Below, one piece after another: positions 25,834 through 34,579 of a stretch of DNA of 53,917 bases (the first letter of the stretch is position 1; each line of letters opens with the position of its first letter). A model generated the notes under the pieces. The model was not told where the DNA came from, ran no database searches, and saw only the letters and a program-made list of their open reading frames with translations. Source of the stretch: Candidatus Bathyarchaeota archaeon (GTDB lineage: Archaea > Thermoproteota > Bathyarchaeia > 40CM-2-53-6 > RBG-13-38-9); contig JAPKYM010000212.1 of assembly GCA_026394315.1 (NCBI GenBank), forward strand, positions 1 to 53,917. Reading direction: 5' to 3'. Position numbers and translations under genes: made by a program.

Positions 25834-26713
25834 CTATAGGTTGTAGGGCAGTCTGAAGTCATGGCTAACCGTCCTGAAGAGAAGCTTCGGTATAATTGGT
25901 GTGCGTCTTTTGTGTTCTGATCCTCTCCATTTCTGATATATGTTCTCAACGAATTCTTTGGGAAGGCCTAAGTCCTTAGCGATGTCATCAGTATTCCACC
26001 AATGCTCGATTCCCCAAAGTATTAGATCGATGACGTCATAATCTGCACCCAGTTCTGCTTTTGCTTTCTGATCAGGCCACAGATTAGGAGATGGTGCCTT
26101 TGCCAATACCCCATCAGGTACCCCCAAGGCGGTAGCGAGTTGCCTCACTGTCGTCTTGTAGAGATCCGCCAGTGGCTCAAGGTCACACGCCCCATCGCCG
26201 AATTTTGTGAAGTCTTCGGGGACAAGTTCAGTTGAACTTATCCTATCCGAGCATCATTTCGCTTTTGTCAGTAGTTCCGACGACTAGGCGATTCAGAACG
26301 TTTGCATGGTAAAAGAGGGTTACCGCACGGATTCTAGCCTTGACATTACCATTCGCCACCTTATTTTCCGGATCGACAACCTTCAGACCTTTGAAAACTT
26401 TAACCATAGGCGTCACATCAATTCTTCTGAAGTCTATGTCGAAGATCTTCGCCACGCGTTCAGCATCTTGGACATCCTTCGGGTTGTAGGTCTCTTCCTC
26501 TGGCATACAAAGACCAAGAACCTTTCTTGAGTCTCTGAAAGCTCTCGAGCAGAGAGCCGCTACGACACTTGAGTCCAAGCCACCTGACATACCGAATACT
26601 ACACCGTCAGCTGAAGTCCTATTGACATAGTCCCTCAGGAAGCTCTCGATCCGGTCAACAACCCCACTTACATCCTCTAACTTGAGTAGGTCTTGCTCCA
26701 GTCGCACATTCAT
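25834..26713 (-). CDS. nadE: NAD+ synthase, interrupted by a 31-nt putative BHB intron
   Basis: NAD synthase adenylates nicotinate adenine dinucleotide and amidates it. Exon 1 (26713-26245) carries the PP-loop FGMSGGLDSSVVAAL, CMPEEETYNPKD, and RLVVGTTDKSEMMLG. Exon 2 (26213-25834) continues YFTKFGDGACDLEPLADLYKT, SPNLWPDQKAKAELGADYD and ends near SEHKRRTPIIPKL. Unspliced, a TAG follows MMLG immediately. Removing 26214-26244 joins the frame exactly at the family motif LGYFTKFGDG and gives 282 residues, a normal length. The missing part of the ORF is thus not lost but interrupted by a structured insertion; see the intron entry. The frameshifted nitrilase downstream may have been the ammonia-supplying partner. 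Confidence 0.88.
26214..26244 (-). other. Putative bulge-helix-bulge intron in nadE
   Basis: The transcript reads UCGG AU^A, then a 10-bp stem (GGAUAAGUUC with GAACUUGUCC, one G-U pair) closed by an AACU tetraloop, then CCGA AG^A. UCGG (26250-26247) pairs perfectly with CCGA (26219-26216), giving a 4-bp central helix with 3-nt bulges on each strand. The cut between bulge bases two and three on both sides is where the archaeal tRNA splicing endonuclease cuts. Splicing there restores the nadE frame exactly. No outer helix beyond the 3' bulge was found, so it is the relaxed form of the motif. Confidence 0.82.
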
Positions 26714-26869
26714 CAGCTCCCTAGGGCTTACCTCTTAATGGTTGAGCGACTTAAGGGTTAGTGGACACTTCTAGCGTCACTTGTTATTGAGCATGTGAGA
26801 AGTGGCTCGATAAATTAATAGAAGAGTCAAAACATAGCCCTTAGAACGCCATCGAAAAGGGATTAGGGA

Positions 26870-27661
26870 TTGCTTGACATCTACGAGAAGATAACAGAAC
26901 TTCTACACAATAATGAAACCTTTGCCGTTCTCACAATAATCGGTGCTGAGGGGTCGACTCCTAGAGGGGTTGGAACTAAGATGATAGTGATGAGTGATCA
27001 GACAACCTATGGAACTATAGGTGGGGGATGTGTTGAGTCGGCAGCAATTACGGCAGCTCTTGAAGCACTTAAGGAAGGGGGGCCACGGCTTGTCGATTAT
27101 GCTTTGGAAGAGGAAGAGAAAGGTGGAGTTGGCATGAGATGTGGGGGTAAAGTACAATTGTCGATTGAGATACTTCAGCCGAAACCGACATTGCTTGTCA
27201 TTGGCAGTGGTTACATAGCTTCGGCGCTGGTAACTCTTGGGAAACTTGTAGACTTCAATGTTACCGTCCTTGATCCCTTTGCGAAGAAAAATGACTTCTT
27301 GGAAGCCGACCTTGTGATAGCTGAGACTGTTGACAAGGGAGTTGCTGGACTGAAGATCACTCCACAAACATACATAGTGATTGTAACCAGGCATCAATAT
27401 GATGAACCAGCACTTAGAGAGGTAATCAACTCAGAAGCTACCTACATAGGGATGGTAGGTAGCAAGAACAGAGTAGAGATGGCGTTTAATACTCTGAAGA
27501 AAGAAGGTATACTTGGAGATAGCCTAAGTCGAGTTTACGCTCCGATCGGCCTCGACATTGGTGCTGAGACGCCCGCGGAAATAGCAACAAGTATAATAGC
27601 CGAGATAATAAAACACCGCCGTGGAGGAACTGGAAGAAATCTAGCACTAGGGAGAGTCTGA
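26870..27661 (+). CDS. XdhC/CoxI-family molybdenum-hydroxylase maturation factor
   Basis: The 263-residue protein matches the XdhC family, which binds the molybdenum cofactor, promotes its sulfuration and inserts it into xanthine-dehydrogenase-type enzymes. The N-terminal XdhC domain shows TIIGAEGSTPRGVGTKMIV, GTIGGGCVES and RCGGKVQLSIE. The C-terminal Rossmann domain has LLVIGSGYIASAL, VTRHQYDEPAL, YIGMVGSKNRV and IGLDIGAETPAEIATSI. The start is TTG 26870 with a purine-rich AAAAGGGATTAGGG upstream. The likely client is the Mo hydroxylase at 40.4-44.4 kb, although the genes are 13 kb apart. It is followed by the elf1-like gene after 27 bp. Confidence 0.9.
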   Translation: MLDIYEKITELLHNNETFAVLTIIGAEGSTPRGVGTKMIVMSDQTTYGTIGGGCVESAAITAALEALKEGGPRLVDYALEEEEKGGVGMRCGGKVQLSIEILQPKPTLLVIGSGYIASALVTLGKLVDFNVTVLDPFAKKNDFLEADLVIAETVDKGVAGLKITPQTYIVIVTRHQYDEPALREVINSEATYIGMVGSKNRVEMAFNTLKKEGILGDSLSRVYAPIGLDIGAETPAEIATSIIAEIIKHRRGGTGRNLALGRV

Positions 27662-27688
27662 GCTCTTCCAAGGTCTGGTGGAAATCAA

Positions 27689-27964
27689 ATGGGCAGAAGG
27701 AAACGAAGAGTTCTCAAGATAGTGAAGAAGAAATTACCGACAATCTTCACATGCCCGGCATGTGGTGAAGAGTCGGTCAAGGTTATAATGAAAAGCGGGT
27801 CTGGGAAAGCGCTGATTCAATGCGGTTCCTGCAAGATCAAAGAAGAGCTTACTGTGCCGCCATCCTCCGGCATGGTAGATGTGTATTGTATATTTACCGA
27901 CAAGTACTATGGTGCGGCCTCTTCAGTTGAGAATCAGACCACTAACTCATCATCCTCAGCATGA
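27689..27964 (+). CDS. Elf1-like zinc-ribbon transcription elongation factor
   Basis: The 91-residue protein begins with a basic MGRRKRRVLKIVKKKLPT tail, followed by a four-cysteine zinc ribbon (FTCPACGEESV ... LIQCGSCKIKEEL) and VDVYCIFTDKYY. This is the layout of eukaryotic Elf1 and its archaeal homologues, which bind RNA polymerase during elongation. The Ser/Thr-rich end (TTNSSSSA) is not part of the fold. It starts 27 bp after xdhC on the same strand, probably co-transcribed by chance of compact gene order. Elf1 homologues occur mainly in the TACK side of archaea, which supports the taxonomic guess. Confidence 0.88.
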   Translation: MGRRKRRVLKIVKKKLPTIFTCPACGEESVKVIMKSGSGKALIQCGSCKIKEELTVPPSSGMVDVYCIFTDKYYGAASSVENQTTNSSSSA

Positions 27965-28018
27965 ATTACTCTATTGTGTCTATAATGAATCATCGAGTTC
28001 ATAGAACTTAACTAGTTT

Positions 28019-28035
28019 CTGTCAATACGCGCGCT
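28019..28035. repeat. CTGTCAAT plus CG-alternating motif, copy 2
   Basis: The sequence reads CTGTCAATACGCGCGCT, nearly the same as the copy at 2923-2940. It lies 20 bp upstream of the small membrane protein gene. Function is unknown. Confidence 0.3.
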
Positions 28036-28054
28036 AGTCCCCAGAGGTAAGAAT

Positions 28055-28306
28055 ATGCTCCTAGGTATAGGAGAAATCATTCTCATTATTGTAGTTATGA
28101 TGTTAGTGATTCTACCCGAATTCTGGAGCAATAGGAAGAATGATAAGTTTCGGTGGTTGCGTCCATACGCTCTTGTAGCTCTCTTGCTGGTTGTCATTAT
28201 CATCTTGTCCAAGTTCATGATGAAGATCCTATCATTGTTTTTCATAACAGTGCTGATTGGTGCTGTGATAATTCTCGGTCTCGCCAAATACGCACTGCAT
28301 AGATGA
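28055..28306 (+). CDS. Small multi-span membrane protein
   Basis: The 83-residue product is almost entirely hydrophobic with about three membrane segments (residues 4-20, 37-55 and 58-78) separated by a basic loop NRKNDKFRWLR. The beginning, GIGEIILIIVVMMLVILPEF, recalls TatA (Gly-x-x-Glu in a short helix). However, there is no FGP hinge and the further membrane helices do not fit TatA. A GAGGT ribosome site precedes the ATG. It is 7 bp upstream of the rhomboid gene and clearly in the same operon, so a role as rhomboid partner or substrate is conceivable. Confidence 0.7.
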   Translation: MLLGIGEIILIIVVMMLVILPEFWSNRKNDKFRWLRPYALVALLLVVIIILSKFMMKILSLFFITVLIGAVIILGLAKYALHR

Positions 28307-28313
28307 GGTAATC

Positions 28314-28967
28314 ATGAGTAAGACAAACGCCTTGATTCTGCTCTGCATAATCGTAAGCTTACTTTTGTGGGGACTAGGCTCTCGTCTGGCCCCGCTTCTT
28401 TCGTTTAGTACTGCCAATCTTCTATCGTGGAGGATTTGGACTCCGGTCACAACCCTATTCGTCCATGCTAGCCTTTTGCATCTCCTTGGCAATATGTTAT
28501 TCCTCTATGTCTTTGGTAACACTTTAGAAAACACTGTTGGAAGTCGTAAGTTGCTCACGGCATTCTTCACAGGTGGTGTTGTAGCAGTGATTTTGAGCAT
28601 CCCGTTCTATCCAGCCGACGTATCTCTAGTTGGTTCCTCTGCGGCGATATTCACGCTGACAGCTATAGTTATGCTTGTCAAGCCACTCAAATTCTCTTGG
28701 CTATTCCTTCTTCCACAGGGCTTGGTTTCCGTAGTCTACTTCCTATACAATGCTTTCGCTGTATACTACGGTATATCAGGAGGCGTAGCCTACATCTCTC
28801 ATGTTATTGGCTTTCTTGTTGGGGTTCCATTCGGCATTGCTTGGAGTCCGCTGTGGCTGAGGAATCTTGCCGTGACCTTCGTTCTGCTTGTAGTGTATGT
28901 GACAATACTGTACTACTTGTCTCCATTCCTTCTTGGAGTTGCGAAGAAGACTATCTCAGGCCTTTGA
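28314..28967 (+). CDS. Rhomboid-family intramembrane serine protease
   Basis: The 217-residue protein has six or so membrane helices and the rhomboid signature. Features are RIWTPVTTLFVHASLLHLLGN (loop 1 and helix 2), FVFGN-like LYVFGNTLENTVGSRKLL, the active-site serine in LVGSSAAIF, and the catalytic His in YISHVIGFLVG. Rhomboids cleave transmembrane segments of other membrane proteins. The ATG follows a GAGGT by five to six bases, and the gene comes 7 bp after the small membrane protein. It converges with a minus-strand membrane protein gene. Confidence 0.88.
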   Translation: MSKTNALILLCIIVSLLLWGLGSRLAPLLSFSTANLLSWRIWTPVTTLFVHASLLHLLGNMLFLYVFGNTLENTVGSRKLLTAFFTGGVVAVILSIPFYPADVSLVGSSAAIFTLTAIVMLVKPLKFSWLFLLPQGLVSVVYFLYNAFAVYYGISGGVAYISHVIGFLVGVPFGIAWSPLWLRNLAVTFVLLVVYVTILYYLSPFLLGVAKKTISGL

Positions 28968-28980
28968 GGTTTCGATAAGA

Positions 28981-29322
28981 TCAAACCATATCATTGATCA
29001 ATGCTAGGATTCCGCCAAGTAAGACCAACGTCCCCTCTACTGCACCAGCAATAATACCGACAGCGATAAGGACGATTGCCCAAGCGGGACGACGGATTCT
29101 ATGTGAACCAATGAGTGCAATAACTCCGCAAATCATGTTAATTATGAGATCTCCACCCATACCCCCTATCATGGGAAGTATATACCTTGATGGTATCAAC
29201 CAGTAGTAGGGTATGATAACATCTGACACTCCTAGCAGTCGCAGTAGGTTTATGATGATCAAGGTGAGTGCGCCTACTATGCTGAGTGCTAGCGCGAACT
29301 CAAATAAGCTTACACGGGACAT
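28981..29322 (-). CDS. Four-helix membrane protein, unknown function
   Basis: The 113-residue protein has four predicted membrane helices (about residues 8-28, 45-66 including an IGGMGGD glycine-rich stretch, 55-72, and 80-108) and short loops. The pattern resembles small DUF-type four-helix membrane proteins common in archaea. I cannot assign a function. It starts 12 bp upstream of position 29334, where the TatD gene ends, so it is the likely last gene of a minus-strand operon with tatD and the AKR-like gene. Confidence 0.7.
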   Translation of the reverse strand: MSRVSLFEFALALSIVGALTLIIINLLRLLGVSDVIIPYYWLIPSRYILPMIGGMGGDLIINMICGVIALIGSHRIRRPAWAIVLIAVGIIAGAVEGTLVLLGGILALINDMV

Positions 29323-29333
29323 TGCTAACCCGT

Positions 29334-30086
29334 CTAAGTATCTTGGGTACTTAAGTTAAAGAGGTTGCTGGCGTTCCGAGTTGTGATATCTGCCAGTTGA
29401 CTAGCTGTCACGTCTTTCATTTCCGCAACGATCTCTAAGACTCTAGCCGTGTCACTTGGCTCGCTCGGCACTCCACTATATTTTACAGGGGTATCGGTTT
29501 CAAGTAAGATTCTCTCTATAGGCGTATTAAGTATAGCTTCTTTGTGTTTTCGGCTGTAATCGACAGCAGGCGTTGCAGAAATGAAATAACCATAATCAAG
29601 GATTCTCTGCAGTGTTTCGATTGGACCACTATACCAGTGAAATACTCCCTTCTTTATGCCATGGGCTTGGACAAGGGAAAGGACATCATCCCAAGCTCGC
29701 CGTGAGTGTAGTGATACCGGCTTATCATACTTCTTAGCAATATCCAACATTACTTCTAGAACCTCCTTTTGACGAGCCTTGTTGACTGCGTATTGGTAAT
29801 CCAGTCCGATTTCACCGATTGCAACACAGTGGATCGCGTTACTTTCTATAGCTTTGAACGCCTCTTCCAGATTTGCCTCAGCTTCATGTGGGTGTATGCC
29901 AATTGCAGGGTAAACATAGTTGCGATATTGTTCAGCTAAGGCGAGGACTTTCATGTTTGCTAGGAAGCTTGAGCCGACCGCTATTATGGCTACGAGATCT
30001 TTCGTCTTAGCCCTTTCTAGACTCTGTTCGATATATGGGAGTTCATCAATATGTGCATGTGTATCAATTAGTCTCATCGTGTTCAC
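29334..30086 (-). CDS. TatD-family metal-dependent hydrolase (DNase)
   Basis: The 250-residue TIM-barrel hydrolase has the TatD metal ligands: His-x-His in IDTHAHIDEL, Glu in AIGEIGLDY, His in VSLHSRRAWDD, His in VFHWYSG, and Asp in ILLETDTPVKY. TatD proteins act as 3'-5' exonucleases or other phosphoester hydrolases. Length is normal for the family. The start codon overlaps the stop of the upstream AKR-like gene (30083-30086), showing translational coupling. The name does not imply a role in Tat export. Confidence 0.92.
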   Translation of the reverse strand: MNTMRLIDTHAHIDELPYIEQSLERAKTKDLVAIIAVGSSFLANMKVLALAEQYRNYVYPAIGIHPHEAEANLEEAFKAIESNAIHCVAIGEIGLDYQYAVNKARQKEVLEVMLDIAKKYDKPVSLHSRRAWDDVLSLVQAHGIKKGVFHWYSGPIETLQRILDYGYFISATPAVDYSRKHKEAILNTPIERILLETDTPVKYSGVPSEPSDTARVLEIVAEMKDVTASQLADITTRNASNLFNLSTQDT

Positions 30087-31099
30087 TTAGAGAGAATTTC
30101 AAGTGCTGCTGAAGCATCCTCATCAAGTTCCTTCACTGAAGCTGCACCAATCATACAACACGAAATGTTTAGGTTAGAATATATGTACTCGAGGGCATTT
30201 TTAGGTGTTATTCTGCCACCAGCGAACGGTTTTATGGCTATTATGGGCTTATTTGAGCTTTTTATGACCGCTTCACTTGATTTTTGTGTCGGGAACATCA
30301 TTATTCCAAGTCTGTTAGCCGGGGTCACATACCCATGGAACTTGATTCTAGAGGAATCCAGAATAGGTATTGTTGAGCCCGCGTGATGTGAACCTAAAAT
30401 GCATCTATATCCATACGTGTCATGAATCCAGTTGACTAAATCCTCAAGCAGGTCCAAACGGTTACCCATGGAAAGAAAGTCTGTTTCCGACCCAAGCTCG
30501 AGGAAGAGAACGTTTGCTTTTAGATCTGACAGAGCTTTATTTACACTACTGTAATCAACAGATAGTTTTTCCAATTCATGAGAATACGGATAAGAATTCT
30601 TCAACCGTTCTAGAAATTTCGATTGCCAACCTTCTCTTGCTTGGAGAATTGGATCACTAAGGTACCTTCTCAGAAGCTCTTCTTCGCCATACTTCTTCTC
30701 AATGTGGTAGTAGGTAAGCCAACGCCGGTAATCATCGACTTTATGCCCGTTGATGAGAAGAGGGATCTTCAAGCAGACAACAAGTCCTAATTCTATTCCT
30801 GTTTCTTGTGACGCCTGCTGAATAGCCCTTAGAAATCCCCTTGCTAATATGCCTTCGTTTGGAGTAGGGGCACTCACTACCGTCATGCCATAACTCCTTA
30901 CCGCCCTGACTAAGATGGGCAAAATATTTCCAATATCAGAGAATCTACCCAAGTATTCCGCATTCTTAGCCGATCCTTGATATGATTCTCCGACGAAGGG
31001 CAGATGGCCAAGTACAAGACGTGGGACTTTTGTGCCGGCTACATGGATTAGCGGCACTTGGCACACACTATCGTAACCTCTCATTTCTCTCCTTTTCAC
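30083..31099 (-). CDS. Aldo/keto reductase-like TIM-barrel protein
   Basis: The 338-residue protein resembles aldo/keto reductases at both ends. It has KVPRLVLGHLPFVGE near the start and IAIKPFAGGRITPKNALEYIYSN followed by CCMIGAASVKELDEDASAALEIL at the end, equivalent to the family's cofactor-binding region. The middle (residues 60-240) does not show the usual Asp-Tyr-Lys-His tetrad in obvious form, so activity may differ. It overlaps tatD by four bases. Its start at 31099 is divergent from the PolD large subunit gene, with only 58 bp between for both promoters. Confidence 0.7.
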   Translation of the reverse strand: MKRREMRGYDSVCQVPLIHVAGTKVPRLVLGHLPFVGESYQGSAKNAEYLGRFSDIGNILPILVRAVRSYGMTVVSAPTPNEGILARGFLRAIQQASQETGIELGLVVCLKIPLLINGHKVDDYRRWLTYYHIEKKYGEEELLRRYLSDPILQAREGWQSKFLERLKNSYPYSHELEKLSVDYSSVNKALSDLKANVLFLELGSETDFLSMGNRLDLLEDLVNWIHDTYGYRCILGSHHAGSTIPILDSSRIKFHGYVTPANRLGIMMFPTQKSSEAVIKSSNKPIIAIKPFAGGRITPKNALEYIYSNLNISCCMIGAASVKELDEDASAALEILSK

Positions 31100-31157
31100 T
31101 GAAGGTTAAACTAGTACATGAAACGATTACATACTTCAGTCAAGGGAGCAAATCCCA

Positions 31158-34100
31158 TTGAGCTCCATTCCAGTTACATATCAAGATTACATGCATCAAC
31201 TTGAGAATCAGTTCAAAGAAAGTTACTCAGTCGCTCAGAAGGCGCGTTCTTCAGGTTACGATCCTTCAGTCGAACCTGAATCAATTGTAGCAGCCGACTT
31301 GGCTGAGCGTGTCGAGAAGTCTGTGGGCCCTAGCGGTGTTGCATCGAGAATAAGAGAGCTAACCAAGAAGATGCCTCGAGACGAAGTGGCCTTCAAGATA
31401 GCTGAGGAGATAGCTCAGACTTTCACCAGGGTCGGTGAAGAGTCAGCCGCAGATCAAGCTGTTCGAACCGCGCTAGCGATTCTGGGTGAGGGTGTGACGA
31501 TAGCTCCAATACAGGGTGTCTCTGGTGTCAAAGTGAAGACAAATTCTGATCGTACAAGGTACTTGGCGATCTACTTCGCCGGACCAATACGCTCCGCTGG
31601 CGGAACCGAAATGGCTTTGATACTTGTCGTCGCGGACTACATACAGCAGCTTATGGGCTTAAGCAAGTACCGAGCGACGGAGATTGAGGCTAGGAGGTTC
31701 GTTGAGGAGCTACGACTTTACGAGAGAGAGGTTTCGAGGTTCCAATACAAGGTATCCGACCGAGAACTATTCAATGCGGTGATGAATCTTCCCGTTGAGG
31801 TTAATGGTGTTCAAACAGATCAGGTAGAAGTTGCCTCTTTCAGAAATCTACCGAGAATTGAAACCAACGGTGTTCGGGGCGGAGCCCTTCGTGTCGTCAA
31901 TGACGGTCTGATAGGTCGAACGCAGAAAGTCGTAAAGATAGTTGAGAAACTTGGCATAAGTGGGTGGGCGTGGCTAAAGGAATTCTCGCCGCGCACTACT
32001 GAGGTTGAAGAAGCCAGAGAAGTCATGTACCTCGAGGATGTCGTAGGTGGCAGACCGATATTCTCACTACCAGCAACGTCAGGCGGTTTCAGACTTCGAT
32101 ACGGGAGATCTAGGAACACCGGACTCACAGCACTCGGTATTCACCCGTCAACCATGCACGTACTACGGGACTTCATAGCCGCAGGGACACAACTCCGCAT
32201 AGAAAAGCCTGGCAAGGCTGGAGTAGTAGGCCCAGTAGATTCCATAGAGCCCTCCATAGTAAAGTTGTCTGACGGCTCAGTTCAAAGGATCGATGATCCT
32301 AAACTCGCAAGAAAAATCCTGAGCGATATTGACAGCGTTCTATTTCTAGGGGACATCCTGATTTCCTTCGGCGACTTCGTCGAGAATAACAAACCTCTAG
32401 CCCAATCAGGCTTTGTCGAGGAATGGTGGAGTGAGCTTCTACATCAAGCAATAAAAACCAAGAATATCACATCTGTCGCCACGGAATCAGAAACAAACAG
32501 TGAAAGGCTCGACTTATTCATTAGATTTCCGCTAACCACCATTCCAACTCCAGACGAAGCGTTAACGATCTCAAAGAATCTTGGCATACCCCTTCATCCC
32601 AGATACACATACTTCTGGAACAGCCTCAGTCCAAAAGAAGTAATTCAGTTGCGAGATAGCCTACTGAAATCAAGTGTAATTAACCCACCAGAAAAGTTGG
32701 TTATTAGTAACCCAGACAGCGAGGTCAAGAGACTACTTGAAAAAATATGTGTGCCACATCAAGTCGAAGGTAACAAGATAATTATTTCGGAGGGATTAAT
32801 ACTTCAAGAATGCTTAGGCCTTAGTGGAAGATGGGATCCTCCCGAAACGGACGTTTCCAGTGTCGAATACATCTCAAAGGCATCTGGAATAACAATCAAG
32901 GACAAAGCTCCAACCTTTATTGGGGCGAGAATGGGAAGGCCTGAGAAGGCCAAGCCAAGAGAGATGAAGCCGCTAGTACATGTACTATTTCCGGTTGGTT
33001 TAGCGGGCGGCTCTAGGAGAAATATCACTGAAGCGGCAAGAAATAACACTATTGTATCAATAGATATAGAGAAAAGACTATGCCCAGAATGTGAAGAATT
33101 TACATATTTGAATAGATGCCAGAAATGTGGATCCTTGACTGGCATGCAAAGATTCTGTCCCAAGTGTCGTCGAAATTACGAGAGCAAAGAATGTCCAGTA
33201 TGCAAGGTCTCGACAGTAACTCATGAGAAACTTCCAGTCAATATCAGATCACTTCTGGAGCAGGCTACAAGAAGACTTGGAATGACTGAGCCGCCCGAGG
33301 TCATCAAATGCGTTCGGGGGATGGTTAGCGACTCCAAGAAGCCTGAGGCACTCGAGAAGGGTCTGCTACGTGCAAAGCACCGATTATCAGTATATAAAGA
33401 TGGAACGGTTCGATTTGACGCTACTAATGCACCACTTACGCACTTCAAGCCCACAGAAGTTGGCATATCTCTTGAGAAATTACATGAACTCGGCTATGCC
33501 CGTGACGCACATGATGAACCAATCTCGAGACCAGATCAATTGTGTGCGCTGAAAATTCAGGACATCATTGTTCCAGAGTCTTGTGCTGACTATTTCGTCA
33601 GAGCTGCTGCGTTCATTGATGATCTGCTCACGAAGTTCTACAACATTCAACCTTGCTACAACTTCAGGAAGAAAGAAGACCTAATAGGTCAACTAGTAGT
33701 AGGATTGTCTCCGCACACTTCGGTCGGCGTCTTGGCAAGAATAATCGGATTCACAAAGGCCAGTGTCTGCTTAGCACACCCCTTCTGGCATGCTGCAAAG
33801 AGGCGAGACTGCGACGGTGACGAAGACGCAATAATACTATTGATGGATATTCTCCTGAACTTCTCGAGATCCTTTCTTCCAAGCAGGATCGGAGGATTAA
33901 TGGATGCTCCACTTCTCCTTTCATTGTTCGTCAATCCAAATGAAATAGCGAGACAAGCATTCAATATCGAAGTCGTCGATAGCCTCCCTCTACAATTCTT
34001 CGCCGAAACGGAGAAGCATTCCGACTCAAAGAGCACAACAAATATTGTCAAGACAGTGGCAAGCCGTCTTGAAACTGAGGAGATCTATGAGGCGATAGGT

Positions 34101-34565
34101 TTCACACACAATACTGAGAGTATTAATGAAGGAAACTTAGAGAGCTCATATAAACGTCTCCCATCTATGCTTGTCAAGATTGAAGAGCAACTGAAAATCG
34201 CGGACTTAGTGAGATCTGTTAGTTCACGTGAAGTGGCAAAGAGGGTTCTTTCGGCCCACCTAATGCGCGACATAATTGGAAACATGAAAGCATTCTCTTC
34301 CCAGAAGTTCAGATGCTTAAGGTGTAATACAAAGTTCAGGAGGATACCACTACGAGGTGCCTGCCCAAAATGTGGTGGGAAGATATCTTTGACAGTACAT
34401 CGAGGATCGATAGAGAAGTATCTCAGCGTTGCTGAGAACCTGGTCAGCAGTTACGGTATAGGACTCTATTATGAACAATGGCTCAGGCTGATATCTGAAG
34501 AGATAAACTCTCTATTCAAAGAAAAGGACTCAAAGAAGCAACCTGAGCTTGTAGACTTCATGTAG
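31158..34565 (+). CDS. polC: DNA polymerase D large catalytic subunit (DP2)
   Basis: The 1135-residue protein is the polymerase subunit of PolD, a two-barrel enzyme related to multisubunit RNA polymerases. The active-site aspartates lie in KRRDCDGDEDAIIL (about residue 890), with an upstream basic barrel motif GGALRVVNDGLIGRTQK. Zinc modules are seen in CPECEEF ... RCQKCG ... FCPKCRRNYESKECPVC (about 640-690) and near the end FRCLRCNTKF ... ACPKCGGK. Length is normal and there is no intein insert. The start is a TTG at 31158. It lies head to head with the AKR-like gene and 14 bp before a wHTH gene. DP1 is encoded 12 kb upstream on the same strand. Confidence 0.95.
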   Translation: MSSIPVTYQDYMHQLENQFKESYSVAQKARSSGYDPSVEPESIVAADLAERVEKSVGPSGVASRIRELTKKMPRDEVAFKIAEEIAQTFTRVGEESAADQAVRTALAILGEGVTIAPIQGVSGVKVKTNSDRTRYLAIYFAGPIRSAGGTEMALILVVADYIQQLMGLSKYRATEIEARRFVEELRLYEREVSRFQYKVSDRELFNAVMNLPVEVNGVQTDQVEVASFRNLPRIETNGVRGGALRVVNDGLIGRTQKVVKIVEKLGISGWAWLKEFSPRTTEVEEAREVMYLEDVVGGRPIFSLPATSGGFRLRYGRSRNTGLTALGIHPSTMHVLRDFIAAGTQLRIEKPGKAGVVGPVDSIEPSIVKLSDGSVQRIDDPKLARKILSDIDSVLFLGDILISFGDFVENNKPLAQSGFVEEWWSELLHQAIKTKNITSVATESETNSERLDLFIRFPLTTIPTPDEALTISKNLGIPLHPRYTYFWNSLSPKEVIQLRDSLLKSSVINPPEKLVISNPDSEVKRLLEKICVPHQVEGNKIIISEGLILQECLGLSGRWDPPETDVSSVEYISKASGITIKDKAPTFIGARMGRPEKAKPREMKPLVHVLFPVGLAGGSRRNITEAARNNTIVSIDIEKRLCPECEEFTYLNRCQKCGSLTGMQRFCPKCRRNYESKECPVCKVSTVTHEKLPVNIRSLLEQATRRLGMTEPPEVIKCVRGMVSDSKKPEALEKGLLRAKHRLSVYKDGTVRFDATNAPLTHFKPTEVGISLEKLHELGYARDAHDEPISRPDQLCALKIQDIIVPESCADYFVRAAAFIDDLLTKFYNIQPCYNFRKKEDLIGQLVVGLSPHTSVGVLARIIGFTKASVCLAHPFWHAAKRRDCDGDEDAIILLMDILLNFSRSFLPSRIGGLMDAPLLLSLFVNPNEIARQAFNIEVVDSLPLQFFAETEKHSDSKSTTNIVKTVASRLETEEIYEAIGFTHNTESINEGNLESSYKRLPSMLVKIEEQLKIADLVRSVSSREVAKRVLSAHLMRDIIGNMKAFSSQKFRCLRCNTKFRRIPLRGACPKCGGKISLTVHRGSIEKYLSVAENLVSSYGIGLYYEQWLRLISEEINSLFKEKDSKKQPELVDFM

Positions 34566-34579
34566 ATTAGGTTATTCTT

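Noticed and set aside
25834..26713. nadE as a simple pseudogene
   Set aside because: The insert has exact BHB structure and its removal restores the conserved motif and normal length, so an intron explains it better than decay.
28055..28306. TatA assignment
   Set aside because: It has several membrane helices and no FGP hinge or amphipathic helix, so it is only reported as TatA-like at the start.
31158..34565. Intein in polC
   Set aside because: PolD large subunits sometimes hold inteins, but this one has normal length with intact motifs and no splice-block sequences.
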